The notes under the pieces were generated by a model. The model saw nothing but the letters and a program-made list of their open reading frames with translations, was not told where the DNA came from and did not search any database. Of a stretch of DNA of 64,000 nt, positions 8,195 through 17,234 are shown in pieces. Position 1 is the stretch's first letter. The number at the start of each line of letters is the position of its first letter. Where the stretch lies: NCBI RefSeq assembly GCF_012911845.1, contig NZ_JAAXCU010000046.1, positions 62,001 through 126,000 on the forward strand. Direction: 5' to 3'. This DNA comes from Bacillus sp. RO2. Its GTDB lineage: Bacteria > Bacillota > Bacilli > Bacillales > Bacillaceae_I. The translations under genes and the position numbers were made by a program.

Positions 8195-9748
8195 TTAAAG
8201 TGGGATGTTCCCGTGCTTTTTATAAGGTCTTGTTTCCTTTTTATTGCGGAGCATTTCTAATGATTGAATTAATTTAATCCTTGTCTCTCTTGGATCGATC
8301 ACGTCATCTACCATTCCTTGGCTTGCTGCCACATATGGATTAGCAAACTTTTCACGGTATTCTTCAATTTTCTGGGCGCGTGTCTCATCTGGATTGTCGC
8401 TTTCATTAATTTCACGGGCAAAGATGATGTTAGCCGCACCTTGAGGTCCCATTACCGCAATTTCCGCATTCGGCCAAGCAAATACAAGATCAGCGCCAAT
8501 GGATTTACTGTTTAGGGCTACATATGCTCCACCGTATGCTTTACGTAAAATTACAGTCAGTTTTGGCACAGTCGCTTCTGAATAAGCATAAAGAATCTTA
8601 GCACCATGACGAATGATTCCTCCGTGTTCCTGTTTCACACCAGGGAAGAATCCTGTAACATCTTCAAACGTAATCAACGGGATATTGAAGGAGTCGCAGA
8701 ATCGAATAAATCTGGATGCTTTATCAGAAGAATCAATATCAAGTCCGCCTGCCATCACTTTTGGCTGGTTACAAACGAGTCCAACTACTTCTCCCTTAAG
8801 CCTTGCTAATCCAACTACGATGTTTTTGGCAAAATCCTTATGGACTTCCATGAACGACCCTTCATCCACTACCTGATTGATGACAATTCGAACATCATAA
8901 GGTCTGATTGCGTCAAACGGGATGGCATCCGCTAAGTCCGGACGGTAGTCATCACCTTGTTCACAAGAAATTCTTTCCGGCTTTTCTTCATTGTTTTGTG
9001 GAAGGTAACTTAGCAGGTTTCGCACCTGTGCCAATACCTCTTCCTCCGATGAACTGGAGAAGTGAGCATTACCGCTTATCGCGTTATGTACTTTTGCACC
9101 ACCGAGTCCTTCTGAACTTATTTTCTCTCCTGTTACCGTTTCAATTACCTTTGGTCCCGTGATAAACATTTGGCTCGTCTTTTCCACCATAAATACGAAA
9201 TCAGTAATGGCCGGAGAGTAAACGGCACCGCCTGCACATGGGCCCATAATGACCGATATCTGCGGAATCACTCCTGAATAAATGGAGTTTCTGTAAAAAA
9301 TGTGCCCGTATCCATCTAAGGAAAGAACACCTTCCTGGATACGCGCGCCACCAGAATCATTCAATCCAACAATCGGTGCTCCATTTTTCGCTGCCATATC
9401 CATGACATTGGCGATTTTCTTGGCATGCATTTCTCCTAGGGCACCACCAAAGACAGTGAAGTCTTGAGAGAATAGATAAATTGGTTTGCCGTTCACTTTT
9501 CCATACCCAGTAACGACGCCATCTCCAGGACCTTTTTTTCCCTGCAGGCCAAAGTCATTGCAACGGTGTTCGATAAATGGATTAAGTTCTACAAAAGTCC
9601 CTTCATCGACTAAAAGCTCGATGCGTTCTCTAGCAGTTAATTTCCCTTTTTCATGCTGCTTGTCAATGCGATCGTCCCCACCGCCAAGTTCTACTTCGCG
9701 ACGTTTGTCATAAAGCTCGTTTATTTTTTCATAGATATCAATTGTCAT
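8195..9748 (-). CDS. yqjD: Propionyl-/acyl-CoA carboxylase carboxyltransferase (beta) subunit, YqjD
   Basis: A biotin-dependent acyl-CoA carboxylase carboxyltransferase subunit of 517 aa with two crotonase-like halves. The N-terminal half has the acyl-CoA oxyanion loop NDSGGARIQEGV and GPCAGGAVYSPA. The C-terminal half has DVTGFFPGVKQEHGGIIRHGAKILYAY and RKAYGGAYVALNSK. These are characteristic of propionyl-/methylmalonyl-CoA-type subunits rather than AccD. It overlaps the methylmalonyl-CoA epimerase gene by 11 bp, so the two are co-translated and the likely reaction is propionyl-CoA to (S)-methylmalonyl-CoA. The biotin carboxylase/BCCP partner is not in the window. Confidence 0.93.
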   Translation of the reverse strand: MTIDIYEKINELYDKRREVELGGGDDRIDKQHEKGKLTARERIELLVDEGTFVELNPFIEHRCNDFGLQGKKGPGDGVVTGYGKVNGKPIYLFSQDFTVFGGALGEMHAKKIANVMDMAAKNGAPIVGLNDSGGARIQEGVLSLDGYGHIFYRNSIYSGVIPQISVIMGPCAGGAVYSPAITDFVFMVEKTSQMFITGPKVIETVTGEKISSEGLGGAKVHNAISGNAHFSSSSEEEVLAQVRNLLSYLPQNNEEKPERISCEQGDDYRPDLADAIPFDAIRPYDVRIVINQVVDEGSFMEVHKDFAKNIVVGLARLKGEVVGLVCNQPKVMAGGLDIDSSDKASRFIRFCDSFNIPLITFEDVTGFFPGVKQEHGGIIRHGAKILYAYSEATVPKLTVILRKAYGGAYVALNSKSIGADLVFAWPNAEIAVMGPQGAANIIFAREINESDNPDETRAQKIEEYREKFANPYVAASQGMVDDVIDPRETRIKLIQSLEMLRNKKETRPYKKHGNIPL

Positions 9749-10157
9749 GTTGTTTCGCCGCCTTTTCGCAGAATTCTACCAGTACGCCATTACTTGCTTT
9801 TGGGTGCATGAAAGCGATATTCGCTCCTCCTGCCCCAATTCGGGATTGCTTGTCAATCATCGGGATTCCCTTTTCAATCATTTCTTTAATTCTATCTTCT
9901 ATGGATTCTACACTTAAGGCTACATGGTGAATTCCTTCCCCACGCTTTTCGATAAACTTGGCAACCGGACTCTCCGGTGAGGTGGGTTCCAATAACTCCA
10001 GCTTGCAATTTCCGGCATTGATAAATGCCACTCTTACCCTTTGCTCCGCGACATGTTCCACGGCTTCAAAGGTCAACCCCAAAGTCTCTGTATAAAATGG
10101 AAGCGCTGTCTCAATGGAGCTTACAGCAATCCCAATATGATTTACATTTTTAATCAT
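9738..10157 (-). CDS. mce: Methylmalonyl-CoA epimerase (YqjC)
   Basis: A glyoxalase/VOC-fold epimerase of 139 aa that interconverts (S)- and (R)-methylmalonyl-CoA. It shows the paired beta-alpha-beta-beta-beta repeats with metal ligands in VNHIGIAVSSI (His), GEGIHHVALSVE (His) and GVLVEFCEK (Glu), plus LELLEPTSPESPVAKFIEKRG, a strong family signature. The ATG at 10157 has GGGGG 6 nt upstream; a longer reading adds 21 atypical residues. It precedes and overlaps the carboxylase gene and feeds the mutase encoded at 42-46 kb, completing the propionyl-CoA to succinyl-CoA route. Confidence 0.92.
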   Translation of the reverse strand: MIKNVNHIGIAVSSIETALPFYTETLGLTFEAVEHVAEQRVRVAFINAGNCKLELLEPTSPESPVAKFIEKRGEGIHHVALSVESIEDRIKEMIEKGIPMIDKQSRIGAGGANIAFMHPKASNGVLVEFCEKAAKQHDN

Positions 10158-10317
10158 GCCAATCCCCCTTGTTGTATGTCCCCTTACTATGACTCTATAA
10201 CATTTCGACTTATTGTGCAAAATTCCTTCCTTTTTCGTCTAGAATCCTAACTTGAGAAAGAATTGTAATCCATGTAAAATAGAGTTAGTAGAATAGATGA
10301 GGAGTGAATGAACTCAA

Positions 10318-10413
10318 ATGATGAACCGCAAATTTCAAAAGGTTGTCGTATATTTAATGATTGGCGTTATGCTTATTACGACACTATTAGCTGGAGCTTC
10401 CATGTTTTTTTAA
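10318..10413 (+). CDS. prli42: Prli42, 31-aa stressosome-associated membrane miniprotein
   Basis: A 31-aa peptide with a basic start (NRKFQK) and one membrane helix (VVVYLMIGVMLITTLLAGASMFF). Size, charge pattern and sequence fit Prli42, a miniprotein that in Listeria anchors the stressosome at the membrane and links it to SigB activation. Two consecutive ATGs (10318 and 10321) follow GAGGAG by 13-16 nt, slightly long spacing. An alternative ATG at 10308 is in another frame and encodes nothing recognisable. A strong terminator follows. It is on the plus strand between minus-strand genes, so it has its own promoter. Confidence 0.78.
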   Translation: MMNRKFQKVVVYLMIGVMLITTLLAGASMFF

Positions 10414-10424
10414 TAGATTGGCAA

Positions 10425-10460
10425 ACAAAAACGAGCCAGAGATTCCTGGCTCGTATTTTT
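10425..10460. terminator. Bidirectional terminator after prli42
   Basis: An 8-bp perfect stem CGAGCCAG/CTGGCTCG with a 6-nt loop, flanked by TATTTTT on the plus strand and TTTTTG on the minus strand. It can serve prli42 and the convergent membrane-protein gene ending at 10462. Confidence 0.85.
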
Positions 10461-10461
10461 A

Positions 10462-10827
10462 TTAGCTGTAAAGCATTAAAAGGGAGTCAATATTGAGCAG
10501 AAAAGCTACAAACACAACATTTATAAGCAATGTAATGATATACTCTTTAGATTCCTTAATATAAATAAATTGGATGATTGCCTGAAGACAAAACAGAACG
10601 GTAAAAAAGATAACAAAGAGATGCTTCAGTTGAAGTACACCTGTTTCAATAACGGCCGGGTACAAAATAAAAATTAAAATGGCACAAATAATTCGTCCGA
10701 ACAAATCTATTTTCTTTCCTTTTGGATCTGTTAGCTTCGCACGTTTTATTCCCAGTAACTTTCTTAAAACCACATCAACAATGACAAGAGCTACAGCTAT
10801 TGTTAACATCATCCACACAAAAGTCAT
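10462..10827 (-). CDS. Small integral membrane protein (DUF4181-like)
   Basis: A 121-aa protein with four predicted membrane helices (about residues 3-22, 45-60, 70-90 and 100-118) and a conserved-looking cytoplasmic loop LLGIKRAKLTDPKGKKIDLFGR, which resembles the DUF4181 family of Bacillus membrane proteins. The match is from memory of the loop pattern and is not certain. GGGGG is 7 nt before the ATG at 10827. It lies 16 bp downstream of another small membrane-protein gene, probably in the same transcript. No function is known. Confidence 0.65.
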   Translation of the reverse strand: MTFVWMMLTIAVALVIVDVVLRKLLGIKRAKLTDPKGKKIDLFGRIICAILIFILYPAVIETGVLQLKHLFVIFFTVLFCLQAIIQFIYIKESKEYIITLLINVVFVAFLLNIDSLLMLYS

Positions 10828-10843
10828 ATCAAATCCCCCTCTC

Positions 10844-11377
10844 CTACAAAACATTGCGGAATTGCGCAATTAATACCAACATAACAATTTCCATGATGAA
10901 CAAAAAAATAACTGCAATAATTAATAGGAATCCTAGTATCTCTCCAAGCGGAAAGCCTATTAAAGCAAAAATACTAAGGCCTACATACAAAGTCAGTCTA
11001 GTCCTAGCCTTTTGTGACATCTCAAATAGACCTTTGCTTTCTGCAGTTTTAATCAGCCTACTGATGATGAGATACATCAGGATTAAGTGCAACACTCCAA
11101 ACCCTGTATAATAAAGAAAGTTTAAAAAATAATCACCGTTATAACTCATAGATTCTGCCGCATTTACTTTTGGTATGAAAAAGGATGGAAAAGCAATGAT
11201 TGCAAGTCCTGCTGCCCAGTTCCGCTCCCTCTCAAAATCAAGTTGCATCAATCCATATGCGACAATGGCATAGCCCACGAAATCCGGTATGATATCTACA
11301 TACTCTATGTTTATGTCTATTAATACAAAAAGAAATCCCCATAAAATTTTTGTAAGCCCTTTATATGTATCATACAT
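10844..11377 (-). CDS. Integral membrane protein of unknown function
   Basis: A 177-aa protein with five or six hydrophobic helices and short polar loops. The N-terminus MYDTYKGLTKILWGFLFVLIDINIEYVDIIPDFVGYAIVAYGL resembles a conserved Bacillus membrane-protein pattern, but I cannot name the family. The ATG at 11377 follows a GGGGGG ribosome binding site; longer readings lack one. It is the first of two adjacent small membrane-protein genes. The terminator of the TRAP transporter lies immediately upstream, which separates it from the aromatic cluster. Confidence 0.65.
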   Translation of the reverse strand: MYDTYKGLTKILWGFLFVLIDINIEYVDIIPDFVGYAIVAYGLMQLDFERERNWAAGLAIIAFPSFFIPKVNAAESMSYNGDYFLNFLYYTGFGVLHLILMYLIISRLIKTAESKGLFEMSQKARTRLTLYVGLSIFALIGFPLGEILGFLLIIAVIFLFIMEIVMLVLIAQFRNVL

Positions 11378-11451
11378 GTTATCCCCCCTAAAAAATCTGC
11401 CTCTTAGTAATACGTGAAAGAGCAACTGGGGTTTCATTTATTTTCCACAAA

Positions 11452-11477
11452 TTTAAAACCGAACCAATCCGGTCCGG
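11452..11477 (-). terminator. Terminator of the TRAP transporter/aromatic cluster
   Basis: The stem CCGGACC/GGTTCGG with a 5-nt loop, then TTTTAAATTTG on the minus strand, 6 nt past the dctM stop. Confidence 0.75.
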
Positions 11478-11482
11478 CTATT

Positions 11483-12763
11483 TTAAAAACCCAGCATCCT
11501 TGGAATAAATAATACAGCGTCTGCCCAATATGTGATGATCATCAAAATGAAAATTCCCATTATTAAAAATGGAGTGGTAGCCTTTATTAGCTTCTCGATT
11601 TTCACATCCGCAATGGAGGAGACTACAAACAATCCAGTACCAACAGGCGGTGTTAAAAGTCCAATGGTCAAATTGATACAGATAATGACTCCGAAGTGGA
11701 TTGGATCTATCCCAAATGCAACAACAAGTGGCATTAATACAGGAATTAAAATAATTAATGCTGCTATACCGTCTAAAACTGCACCAAGTAATAGGAGCAT
11801 TAAATTAACCATCAATAAGAAAACTAGCGGGTTTTCTGAAATGCTCAGCATGCCGTCAGCTACAAGTTGTGGGATTTGTTCAAACGCAATCATCCAACCA
11901 AAAATGTTTGCCATTGCTATAAGAAACGTCACGGTGGCGGTACTTATTACGGTGTTCATCAATAGCTTGGGAATACTCTTCAGTTTCAACTCTTTGTAGA
12001 GAAACATACCAACTATCAAAGCGACGAAACATGCGACGGCAGCCGATTCTGTCGGGGTAAATGCACCGCTTAAGATACCAAAGATAATGATAAATGGAAC
12101 ACTTAATGCTGGTATGACATACAATCCGTGATGTAGAATTTCTTTAAATGAAGCACGGTCACTTTTGGGGAACTTGTATTTATAACCCATAAAGGCAATG
12201 AGACCAATAAATCCTAAACCATATATGATTCCTGGAATTATTCCTGCCATGAATAATCCACCTATGGAGGTGCCAGAGAGGGTCCCATAAATGATGAATA
12301 TCATGCTTGGAGGAATGATAGGGGCGACAATGGAGGAGGCAAGGGTGAGCGCGGAGGAGAACTCTCTTTTGTACCCTTCTCTTTCCATTTCCGGTACCAT
12401 AACTTTACTCATCATCGCTGCTTGTGCATTCGCTGAACCTAATATGGATGCAATAAACATATTGGATATAATCGTTACGTATGCCAGGCCACCTCTAACG
12501 TGACCTATTAATGTTTTTGAGAATTTTACCAGCCTTGTCGTAATTCCACCGCTATTCATCAATTCGCCCGCGAGCATGAAGAGTGGGATTGCCAATAGCC
12601 CGAAATTTTCTAACCCAGAATACAAACGCATAGGTGTGGATTCCAGTAGCACTGGGCTTCCTACAAGTAAGAAGTACAATACAGTTGTCATACCTAATAC
12701 GAGAGAAATAGGAATACCAATCAGTAAAAATACAAAAAATAAGACAATTACTAGTATCGTCAT
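11483..12763 (-). CDS. dctM: TRAP transporter large permease (DctM)
   Basis: The large membrane subunit of a tripartite ATP-independent periplasmic transporter, 426 aa with about 12-13 hydrophobic helices. It begins with a helix pair (VIVLFFVFLLIGIPISLVLG) and carries the family motifs FMLAGELMNSGGIT, SALTLASSIVAPIIPPSMIFIIYG and LTPPVGTGLFV. It uses ion gradients to move an organic anion delivered by the binding protein. It overlaps dctQ by 4 bp (ATGA type). It sits at the 3' end of the 3-hydroxyanthranilate cluster, so an aromatic acid or a pathway acid is the likely cargo. Confidence 0.93.
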   Translation of the reverse strand: MTILVIVLFFVFLLIGIPISLVLGMTTVLYFLLVGSPVLLESTPMRLYSGLENFGLLAIPLFMLAGELMNSGGITTRLVKFSKTLIGHVRGGLAYVTIISNMFIASILGSANAQAAMMSKVMVPEMEREGYKREFSSALTLASSIVAPIIPPSMIFIIYGTLSGTSIGGLFMAGIIPGIIYGLGFIGLIAFMGYKYKFPKSDRASFKEILHHGLYVIPALSVPFIIIFGILSGAFTPTESAAVACFVALIVGMFLYKELKLKSIPKLLMNTVISTATVTFLIAMANIFGWMIAFEQIPQLVADGMLSISENPLVFLLMVNLMLLLLGAVLDGIAALIILIPVLMPLVVAFGIDPIHFGVIICINLTIGLLTPPVGTGLFVVSSIADVKIEKLIKATTPFLIMGIFILMIITYWADAVLFIPRMLGF

Positions 12764-13239
12764 TCTACTTCCCCCTCTCGAAAAACAACTAGAAAATTAG
12801 TCAAAATATGAAAAGATGCACACGTAAGACCAATTGGGACTGCGCTATAAGGGATCCACATGGGTAACAGAATACCACTTGATTTTTGCAAAGCTACGTT
12901 AGGGGATAGTATCCAAGTGTAGGTATAAAAAAGAATGACGAAAAGAAATAACAGCATACATATATGACCGATTAAGGTTAATGCCTTGCTTATATTTGTT
13001 GGCACATACTCCAGGAATATCGAAACAGAAGCCTGGGATTTATATTTCAGTCCCAAGCTACCTCCAATAAAGCTAATCCAGATTAATAGAAAGATAGATA
13101 CTTCCCCAGCCCATGACAAGGGGGAATTCAGGAAGTATCGGAAGGCTACTGATAATGTTATGATAACCGCCATGCACAACATTAAGAATGCACCGAGAAA
13201 TTTCTCGATTTTGGCTATTCCGTCACTGATTTTCATCAT
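12760..13239 (-). CDS. dctQ: TRAP transporter small permease (DctQ)
   Basis: A 159-aa protein with four membrane helices, typical for DctQ. The segment SPLSWAGEVSIFLLIWISFIGGSLGLKYKSQASVSIF contains the family pattern (SxxWxEExxxxLLIWxxFLG). The gene follows dctP and overlaps dctM, the usual order of a three-gene TRAP operon. A GGGGGA ribosome binding site lies about 10 nt before the ATG at 13239. It forms the membrane complex with DctM; it has no activity of its own. Confidence 0.9.
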   Translation of the reverse strand: MMKISDGIAKIEKFLGAFLMLCMAVIITLSVAFRYFLNSPLSWAGEVSIFLLIWISFIGGSLGLKYKSQASVSIFLEYVPTNISKALTLIGHICMLLFLFVILFYTYTWILSPNVALQKSSGILLPMWIPYSAVPIGLTCASFHILTNFLVVFREGEVE

Positions 13240-13262
13240 TTTGTAACTTCCCCCTTCATATC

Positions 13263-14270
13263 TTATTTTCTATACGTATCAATGAACTCTTTAATGAGAG
13301 GATCTGAATCTTTGTATTTTGCATCAAACTCTGCAATCTGGTCTGCAAATGCATCTGCAGGGATATCATAGATTTTCATCCCATTGTCGCTTAATGTTTG
13401 CCTGAATTCTTCCTCTTGTCCAGAGCGAGTGTTTACTGCAAAATCGGTAGCTACTGTCAGTGCATCACGAACAATCTTTTGATCCGCTTCAGACATACCC
13501 TCAAATGTGGATTTATTTACAATGGCAACGGAAGGCCAAACCATATGGTTGGTAACAGCTCCATACTTTACAACTTCATAATATTTATTAGTGATGGCAG
13601 CATCCAAATCCATGTCCATCCCATCAATTACGCCAGTTTGAACGGCTGCATAAACTTCAGGAAGGGGCAACCCTTCAGGTGAGGCACCTGCGGAACGATA
13701 AAAATCTTGCATCGGCGGACTTGGCGTAACACGTAACTTTAAACCAGCCATATCTTCTGGTGAAGTCACTTCCTTGTCTTTAAAAAGCATGACACGCTGA
13801 CCCGCAAACAGATAATCCAATCCTACAAGGCCTTGCTCATCCAATGTAGCCAAAATCTTTTTAGAAACATCAGAAGTCCTAGCTTCATGAGCTGCATTGA
13901 TGTCTTCAAATGCGTATGGCATAAACCATGCGGCAAAAGAAGGGGAGCGGGAACTCATATAAGCTGCCGTGATTAATCCAAAGTCTACAGATCCCGCCTC
14001 AATTTGTTGAACCATATCTGCTTCAGTTCCAAGCTGGCTTGCTGGATAGATTTCCACTTTCATTCTTCCATCGGACTTGCTCTCCAGTTCTTCTGCAAAT
14101 TTTTCTGCAGCCTGATGCCACATATGGTTGGTTGGGGTAATATGAGCTAATTTAAAGGAATATGTCTTACCTGATTCATCTCCGCTTGATTCGTCTCCTC
14201 CACATGCTGCGAGCAACAATGCCATTGCCATGATCATCATCATCACTACTCTTTGCTTCACCTTTTTCAT
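13263..14270 (-). CDS. dctP: TRAP transporter substrate-binding lipoprotein (DctP)
   Basis: A 335-aa solute-binding protein. A basic, very hydrophobic signal peptide ends in the lipobox LLAAC (Cys at about residue 23), so the protein is membrane-anchored outside the cell. The DctP fold follows, with FKLAHITPTNHMWHQAAEKFAEEL, EIYPASQLGTEADMVQQIEAG and LKLRVTPSPPMQDF; the latter holds the arginine that normally binds the substrate carboxylate. It lies 12 bp downstream of the tautomerase gene and starts the transport module at the end of the catabolic operon. The substrate is probably anthranilate or another aromatic/dicarboxylic acid (inference from context). Confidence 0.92.
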   Translation of the reverse strand: MKKVKQRVVMMMIMAMALLLAACGGDESSGDESGKTYSFKLAHITPTNHMWHQAAEKFAEELESKSDGRMKVEIYPASQLGTEADMVQQIEAGSVDFGLITAAYMSSRSPSFAAWFMPYAFEDINAAHEARTSDVSKKILATLDEQGLVGLDYLFAGQRVMLFKDKEVTSPEDMAGLKLRVTPSPPMQDFYRSAGASPEGLPLPEVYAAVQTGVIDGMDMDLDAAITNKYYEVVKYGAVTNHMVWPSVAIVNKSTFEGMSEADQKIVRDALTVATDFAVNTRSGQEEEFRQTLSDNGMKIYDIPADAFADQIAEFDAKYKDSDPLIKEFIDTYRK

Positions 14271-14282
14271 TGTTCTCCCCCT

Positions 14283-14483
14283 TTATTTTCCTAATTCATC
14301 AAGTTGTGCCTTTGTAACACCGCCTGTTCCCCAATTTTCCTTAGGTATTTCGATGAGCAACACCCTCACTTGTTCAGGAGCAGTTTCAAGCGTATGGGTG
14401 ATGGCTTGGGTGACATTTTGAATCAGATCTTGTTTTTGCTCGGCACTTCTTCCTTCCAGCAAATGAATGTGAGTAATAGGCAT
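14283..14483 (-). CDS. 4-Oxalocrotonate tautomerase family enzyme
   Basis: A 66-aa tautomerase. After Met removal the protein starts with the catalytic Pro1 (MPITHIHLLEGR). Arg11 and Arg39 (PEQVRVLL), the two substrate-carboxylate ligands, are present, and the usual Phe50 is replaced by Trp (ENWGTGG). It interconverts 2-hydroxymuconate and 2-oxo-3-hexenedioate (4-oxalocrotonate), the step following deamination of 2-aminomuconate in this cluster. It is followed 12 bp later by the transporter genes. Confidence 0.9.
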   Translation of the reverse strand: MPITHIHLLEGRSAEQKQDLIQNVTQAITHTLETAPEQVRVLLIEIPKENWGTGGVTKAQLDELGK

Positions 14484-14495
14484 ATAGTTTCTCCT

Positions 14496-15269
14496 TTACA
14501 ACTCGACGTTCAATTTCAATGTTCCTAATTGATCGTAGTGAACCTCTACTACATCCCCGTTGTAGACATTAATCGCTTCCGTAATTCCACCGGCAAGAAC
14601 TACCATTCCAGGTTTGACGGAAAGGCCTTCGCGGTCCAGCATTTTCACTAATTCCACAATAGACTTCACAGGATGATCCAATACTGCCGCTCCCACCCCT
14701 GATTGAACCTTCTCCCCATTTCTGGTCATTGATACTCCAACCTTATCCCAGGATGTAAAATATGGGGAAAATGCTTGATTTCCTAAAATGAACTTGGAAG
14801 ATGATGCATTGTCTGCTACAACATCTTCTAGAGTAAAGGAGAAGTTGCGATACCTGCTGTCAATGATCTCTATCGCAGGGAAGATGCATTCTGTTGCCAT
14901 CCAGACATCACGAACTGTAATTTGATCTCCTTTTAGTTCTTTGTTAAGAATAAACGCAAATTCAGGCTCCACTCGCGGATGAATGAGATTACCAATATGT
15001 AAGGTAGGTTCTCTCAATTCCATTGAAGATGTTAATCTACCATAAATGGCCTCCTCGACTCCCACCGACAATTGTTTAGCTTTACTAGTCAATCCCATCT
15101 TCCACCCAATTAATCTATCTCCATTGTTTATTGCATGATCCATGCTTAGTTTTTGAATTTCATAAGCATGCTCCACATTCATGTTCGGATGAGTCAGTGT
15201 GATTTTATCCATCTCTTGTCCATTTTTTTGGTGATCTGCCACATGTTTTGCAATTTGAAGTAAGTCCAT
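14496..15269 (-). CDS. 2-Oxo-3-hexenedioate (4-oxalocrotonate) decarboxylase
   Basis: A 257-aa member of the fumarylacetoacetase-like hydratase/decarboxylase family. The decarboxylase type is indicated by GWKMGLTSKAKQ, HPRVEPEFAFIL (metal-binding Glu pair) and IDSRYRNFSFTLEDVVADNASS, which match XylI-like enzymes better than XylJ-like hydratases. It removes CO2 from 4-oxalocrotonate to give 2-hydroxypenta-2,4-dienoate and normally forms a complex with the hydratase encoded at 17235. It lies between the aldolase and tautomerase genes with gaps of about 12 bp. Confidence 0.88.
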   Translation of the reverse strand: MDLLQIAKHVADHQKNGQEMDKITLTHPNMNVEHAYEIQKLSMDHAINNGDRLIGWKMGLTSKAKQLSVGVEEAIYGRLTSSMELREPTLHIGNLIHPRVEPEFAFILNKELKGDQITVRDVWMATECIFPAIEIIDSRYRNFSFTLEDVVADNASSSKFILGNQAFSPYFTSWDKVGVSMTRNGEKVQSGVGAAVLDHPVKSIVELVKMLDREGLSVKPGMVVLAGGITEAINVYNGDVVEVHYDQLGTLKLNVEL

Positions 15270-15282
15270 ATAGCTCCTCCTC

Positions 15283-16296
15283 TTAAGCCTTCACTTTCTT
15301 TTTAGCCATCTCAGCAGCAATATCGACAATCATGTCTTCTTGTCCGCCGACTACTTTTCGTTTCCCTAATTCTATTAATATATCTTTTGCATCTACTTGA
15401 AACTGTTGTGCCGCTTTGTTGGCATGAACCAAGAAACTAGAGTATACGCCTGCATATCCAAGCAGTAGGCCTTCCCTTGTGATTTCTTGCGGCTTCTGCA
15501 AAATAGGGGCGACAATTTCCTCCGCCACATCCATCATTTTATATACATCAATACCAGTTTGAATATTCAGCCTGTCCAGTACAGATACCAGGACTTCTGT
15601 CTGTGTATTACCAGCTCCTGCTCCAAGGCAACGAATGCTCCCATCTATTCTGGTAGCCCCTTGTTCTATTGCAACTAAGGAATTGGCCACCGCTAATGAA
15701 AGGTTGTTGTGGGCATGAAACCCAATTGGTATATCCAAGCTGTTGCGCAAGCAATGAATTCTTTCTTTTACTTGATGTGGTAAAAGAGCCCCTGCAGAAT
15801 CAACCACATATACTACGTCCGCTCCATAGCTTTCCATCAAGCTTGCCTGTTCGAGCAATTTTTCCGTTGGTGCCATATGAGACATCATCAGAAAACCAAC
15901 TGCTTCTAAACCCAGTTCCTTTGCAAAAGAAATATGCTGCTTAGACACATCCGCCTCTGTTACATGGGTAGCAATCCGGGCTATTTTGGCACCACGGCTT
16001 GCTGCTTCTTTTAAATGTTGAACGGTACCTATGCCGGGAAGCAACAAGACGGCTATTTTTGCCTTCGTTACAACATCTGCTGCAGCACTAATCAGATTCA
16101 TTTCATTTGTATGTGACAATCCATATTGAAGGGAGGATCCTCCAAGCCCATCACCATGGGACACTTCAATAACAGGGACATTCGCATCATCCAATGCTTT
16201 AGCAACACTTCTCACTTGATCAACGGTAAATTGATGACTGATAGCATGACTGCCGTCCCTTAGAGCAACTTCTGTAATCCATACATCACGTTTCAA
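15283..16296 (-). CDS. 4-Hydroxy-2-oxovalerate aldolase
   Basis: A 337-aa class II (DRE-TIM) pyruvate aldolase that cleaves 4-hydroxy-2-oxovalerate to pyruvate and acetaldehyde. It shows ALRDGSHAISHQFT (catalytic Arg and metal Asp), EVSHGDGLGGSS, GFHAHNNLSLAVANS (metal His pair) and GAGAGNTQTEVLV, and a C-terminal communication domain. It is adjacent to acetaldehyde dehydrogenase; in DmpFG/BphIJ these two form a channelling complex. The translational gap of 20 bp is in line with the operon. Confidence 0.95.
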   Translation of the reverse strand: MKRDVWITEVALRDGSHAISHQFTVDQVRSVAKALDDANVPVIEVSHGDGLGGSSLQYGLSHTNEMNLISAAADVVTKAKIAVLLLPGIGTVQHLKEAASRGAKIARIATHVTEADVSKQHISFAKELGLEAVGFLMMSHMAPTEKLLEQASLMESYGADVVYVVDSAGALLPHQVKERIHCLRNSLDIPIGFHAHNNLSLAVANSLVAIEQGATRIDGSIRCLGAGAGNTQTEVLVSVLDRLNIQTGIDVYKMMDVAEEIVAPILQKPQEITREGLLLGYAGVYSSFLVHANKAAQQFQVDAKDILIELGKRKVVGGQEDMIVDIAAEMAKKKVKA

Positions 16297-16316
16297 ACCT
16301 TTTGCCCTCCCCTCTC

Positions 16317-17216
16317 TTACGTAGCTTTAATCGCTTTCATTCTTTTTCCTACCAATCTATTTGCTTTTTCTTCTCCTACTTTTACTGCTGCTGCAGTCAT
16401 GATATCCAGGTTACCTGAGTACTCTGGTAGGTAATCCCCCGCTCCCTTTACTTCTATGAAAATACTGACCTTATTTCCATCAAATATTGGGTCAGTGCGT
16501 AGTCTATAGCCAGGTACATATTCTTGAATTTCTTCAACACGTCTAGCTATAGCCGAGCTTATTTTTTCTTCTTTTCCTTTCAAATTTTGCACTTGGCAGT
16601 AAACCGTATCTCTCATTAAAATTGGCGGTTCTGCAGGATTAAGAATGATGATGGCTTTACCATTTTTAGCACCACCTATTCTTTCAATGGCACGTGCTGT
16701 CGTGGTAGTAAATTCATCAATATTCATACGTGTCCCTGGGCCAGCACTTTTGCTCGCAATGGTTGCAATAATTTCCGCGTACTCCACCTGACACTCTTGA
16801 CTGATAGCATGAATGATAGGAATGGTTGCCTGTCCACCACAAGTAACCATGTTCACAACAGGTTCATTTATGTGCTCCAGCAGGTTTACGGTCGGGACGA
16901 CGAAAGGACCTATAGCTGCAGGAGTTAGATCGATGAGATGTTTCTCCGTTTTTTTCAGAGCCTCTACATGCCTGTAATGGGCTTTGGCAGAGGTTGCATC
17001 AAAAAGAATGTCTGCTAGGTCCGGCTTTTCTAGAAACCCATCCACTCCATTCATGATAATGGTATGTCCAAAAGCCTTTGCTCGTCTGAGGCCGTCTGAA
17101 TGAGGATCTATGCCAATCATGGCAGTCAGTTCCAGGGACTTGGAACGATGAAGTTTAAGCATTAGGTCTGTACCGATGTTTCCTGAACCGATAATCGCTA
17201 CTTTCACTTTCCCCAA
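16317..17216 (-). CDS. Acetaldehyde dehydrogenase (acylating)
   Basis: A 299-aa NAD- and CoA-dependent enzyme converting acetaldehyde to acetyl-CoA. The N-terminal Rossmann motif [17 protein letters not shown] is followed by the catalytic cysteine in [13 protein letters not shown] (about residue 127), then the [22 protein letters not shown] segment that contacts the aldolase partner. Order and spacing with the aldolase gene match DmpF/BphJ systems. It is the last enzymatic step of the pathway. Confidence 0.95.
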   Translation of the reverse strand: MGKVKVAIIGSGNIGTDLMLKLHRSKSLELTAMIGIDPHSDGLRRAKAFGHTIIMNGVDGFLEKPDLADILFDATSAKAHYRHVEALKKTEKHLIDLTPAAIGPFVVPTVNLLEHINEPVVNMVTCGGQATIPIIHAISQECQVEYAEIIATIASKSAGPGTRMNIDEFTTTTARAIERIGGAKNGKAIIILNPAEPPILMRDTVYCQVQNLKGKEEKISSAIARRVEEIQEYVPGYRLRTDPIFDGNKVSIFIEVKGAGDYLPEYSGNLDIMTAAAVKVGEEKANRLVGKRMKAIKAT

Positions 17217-17234
17217 TGCGTACTCCCCCTTTCT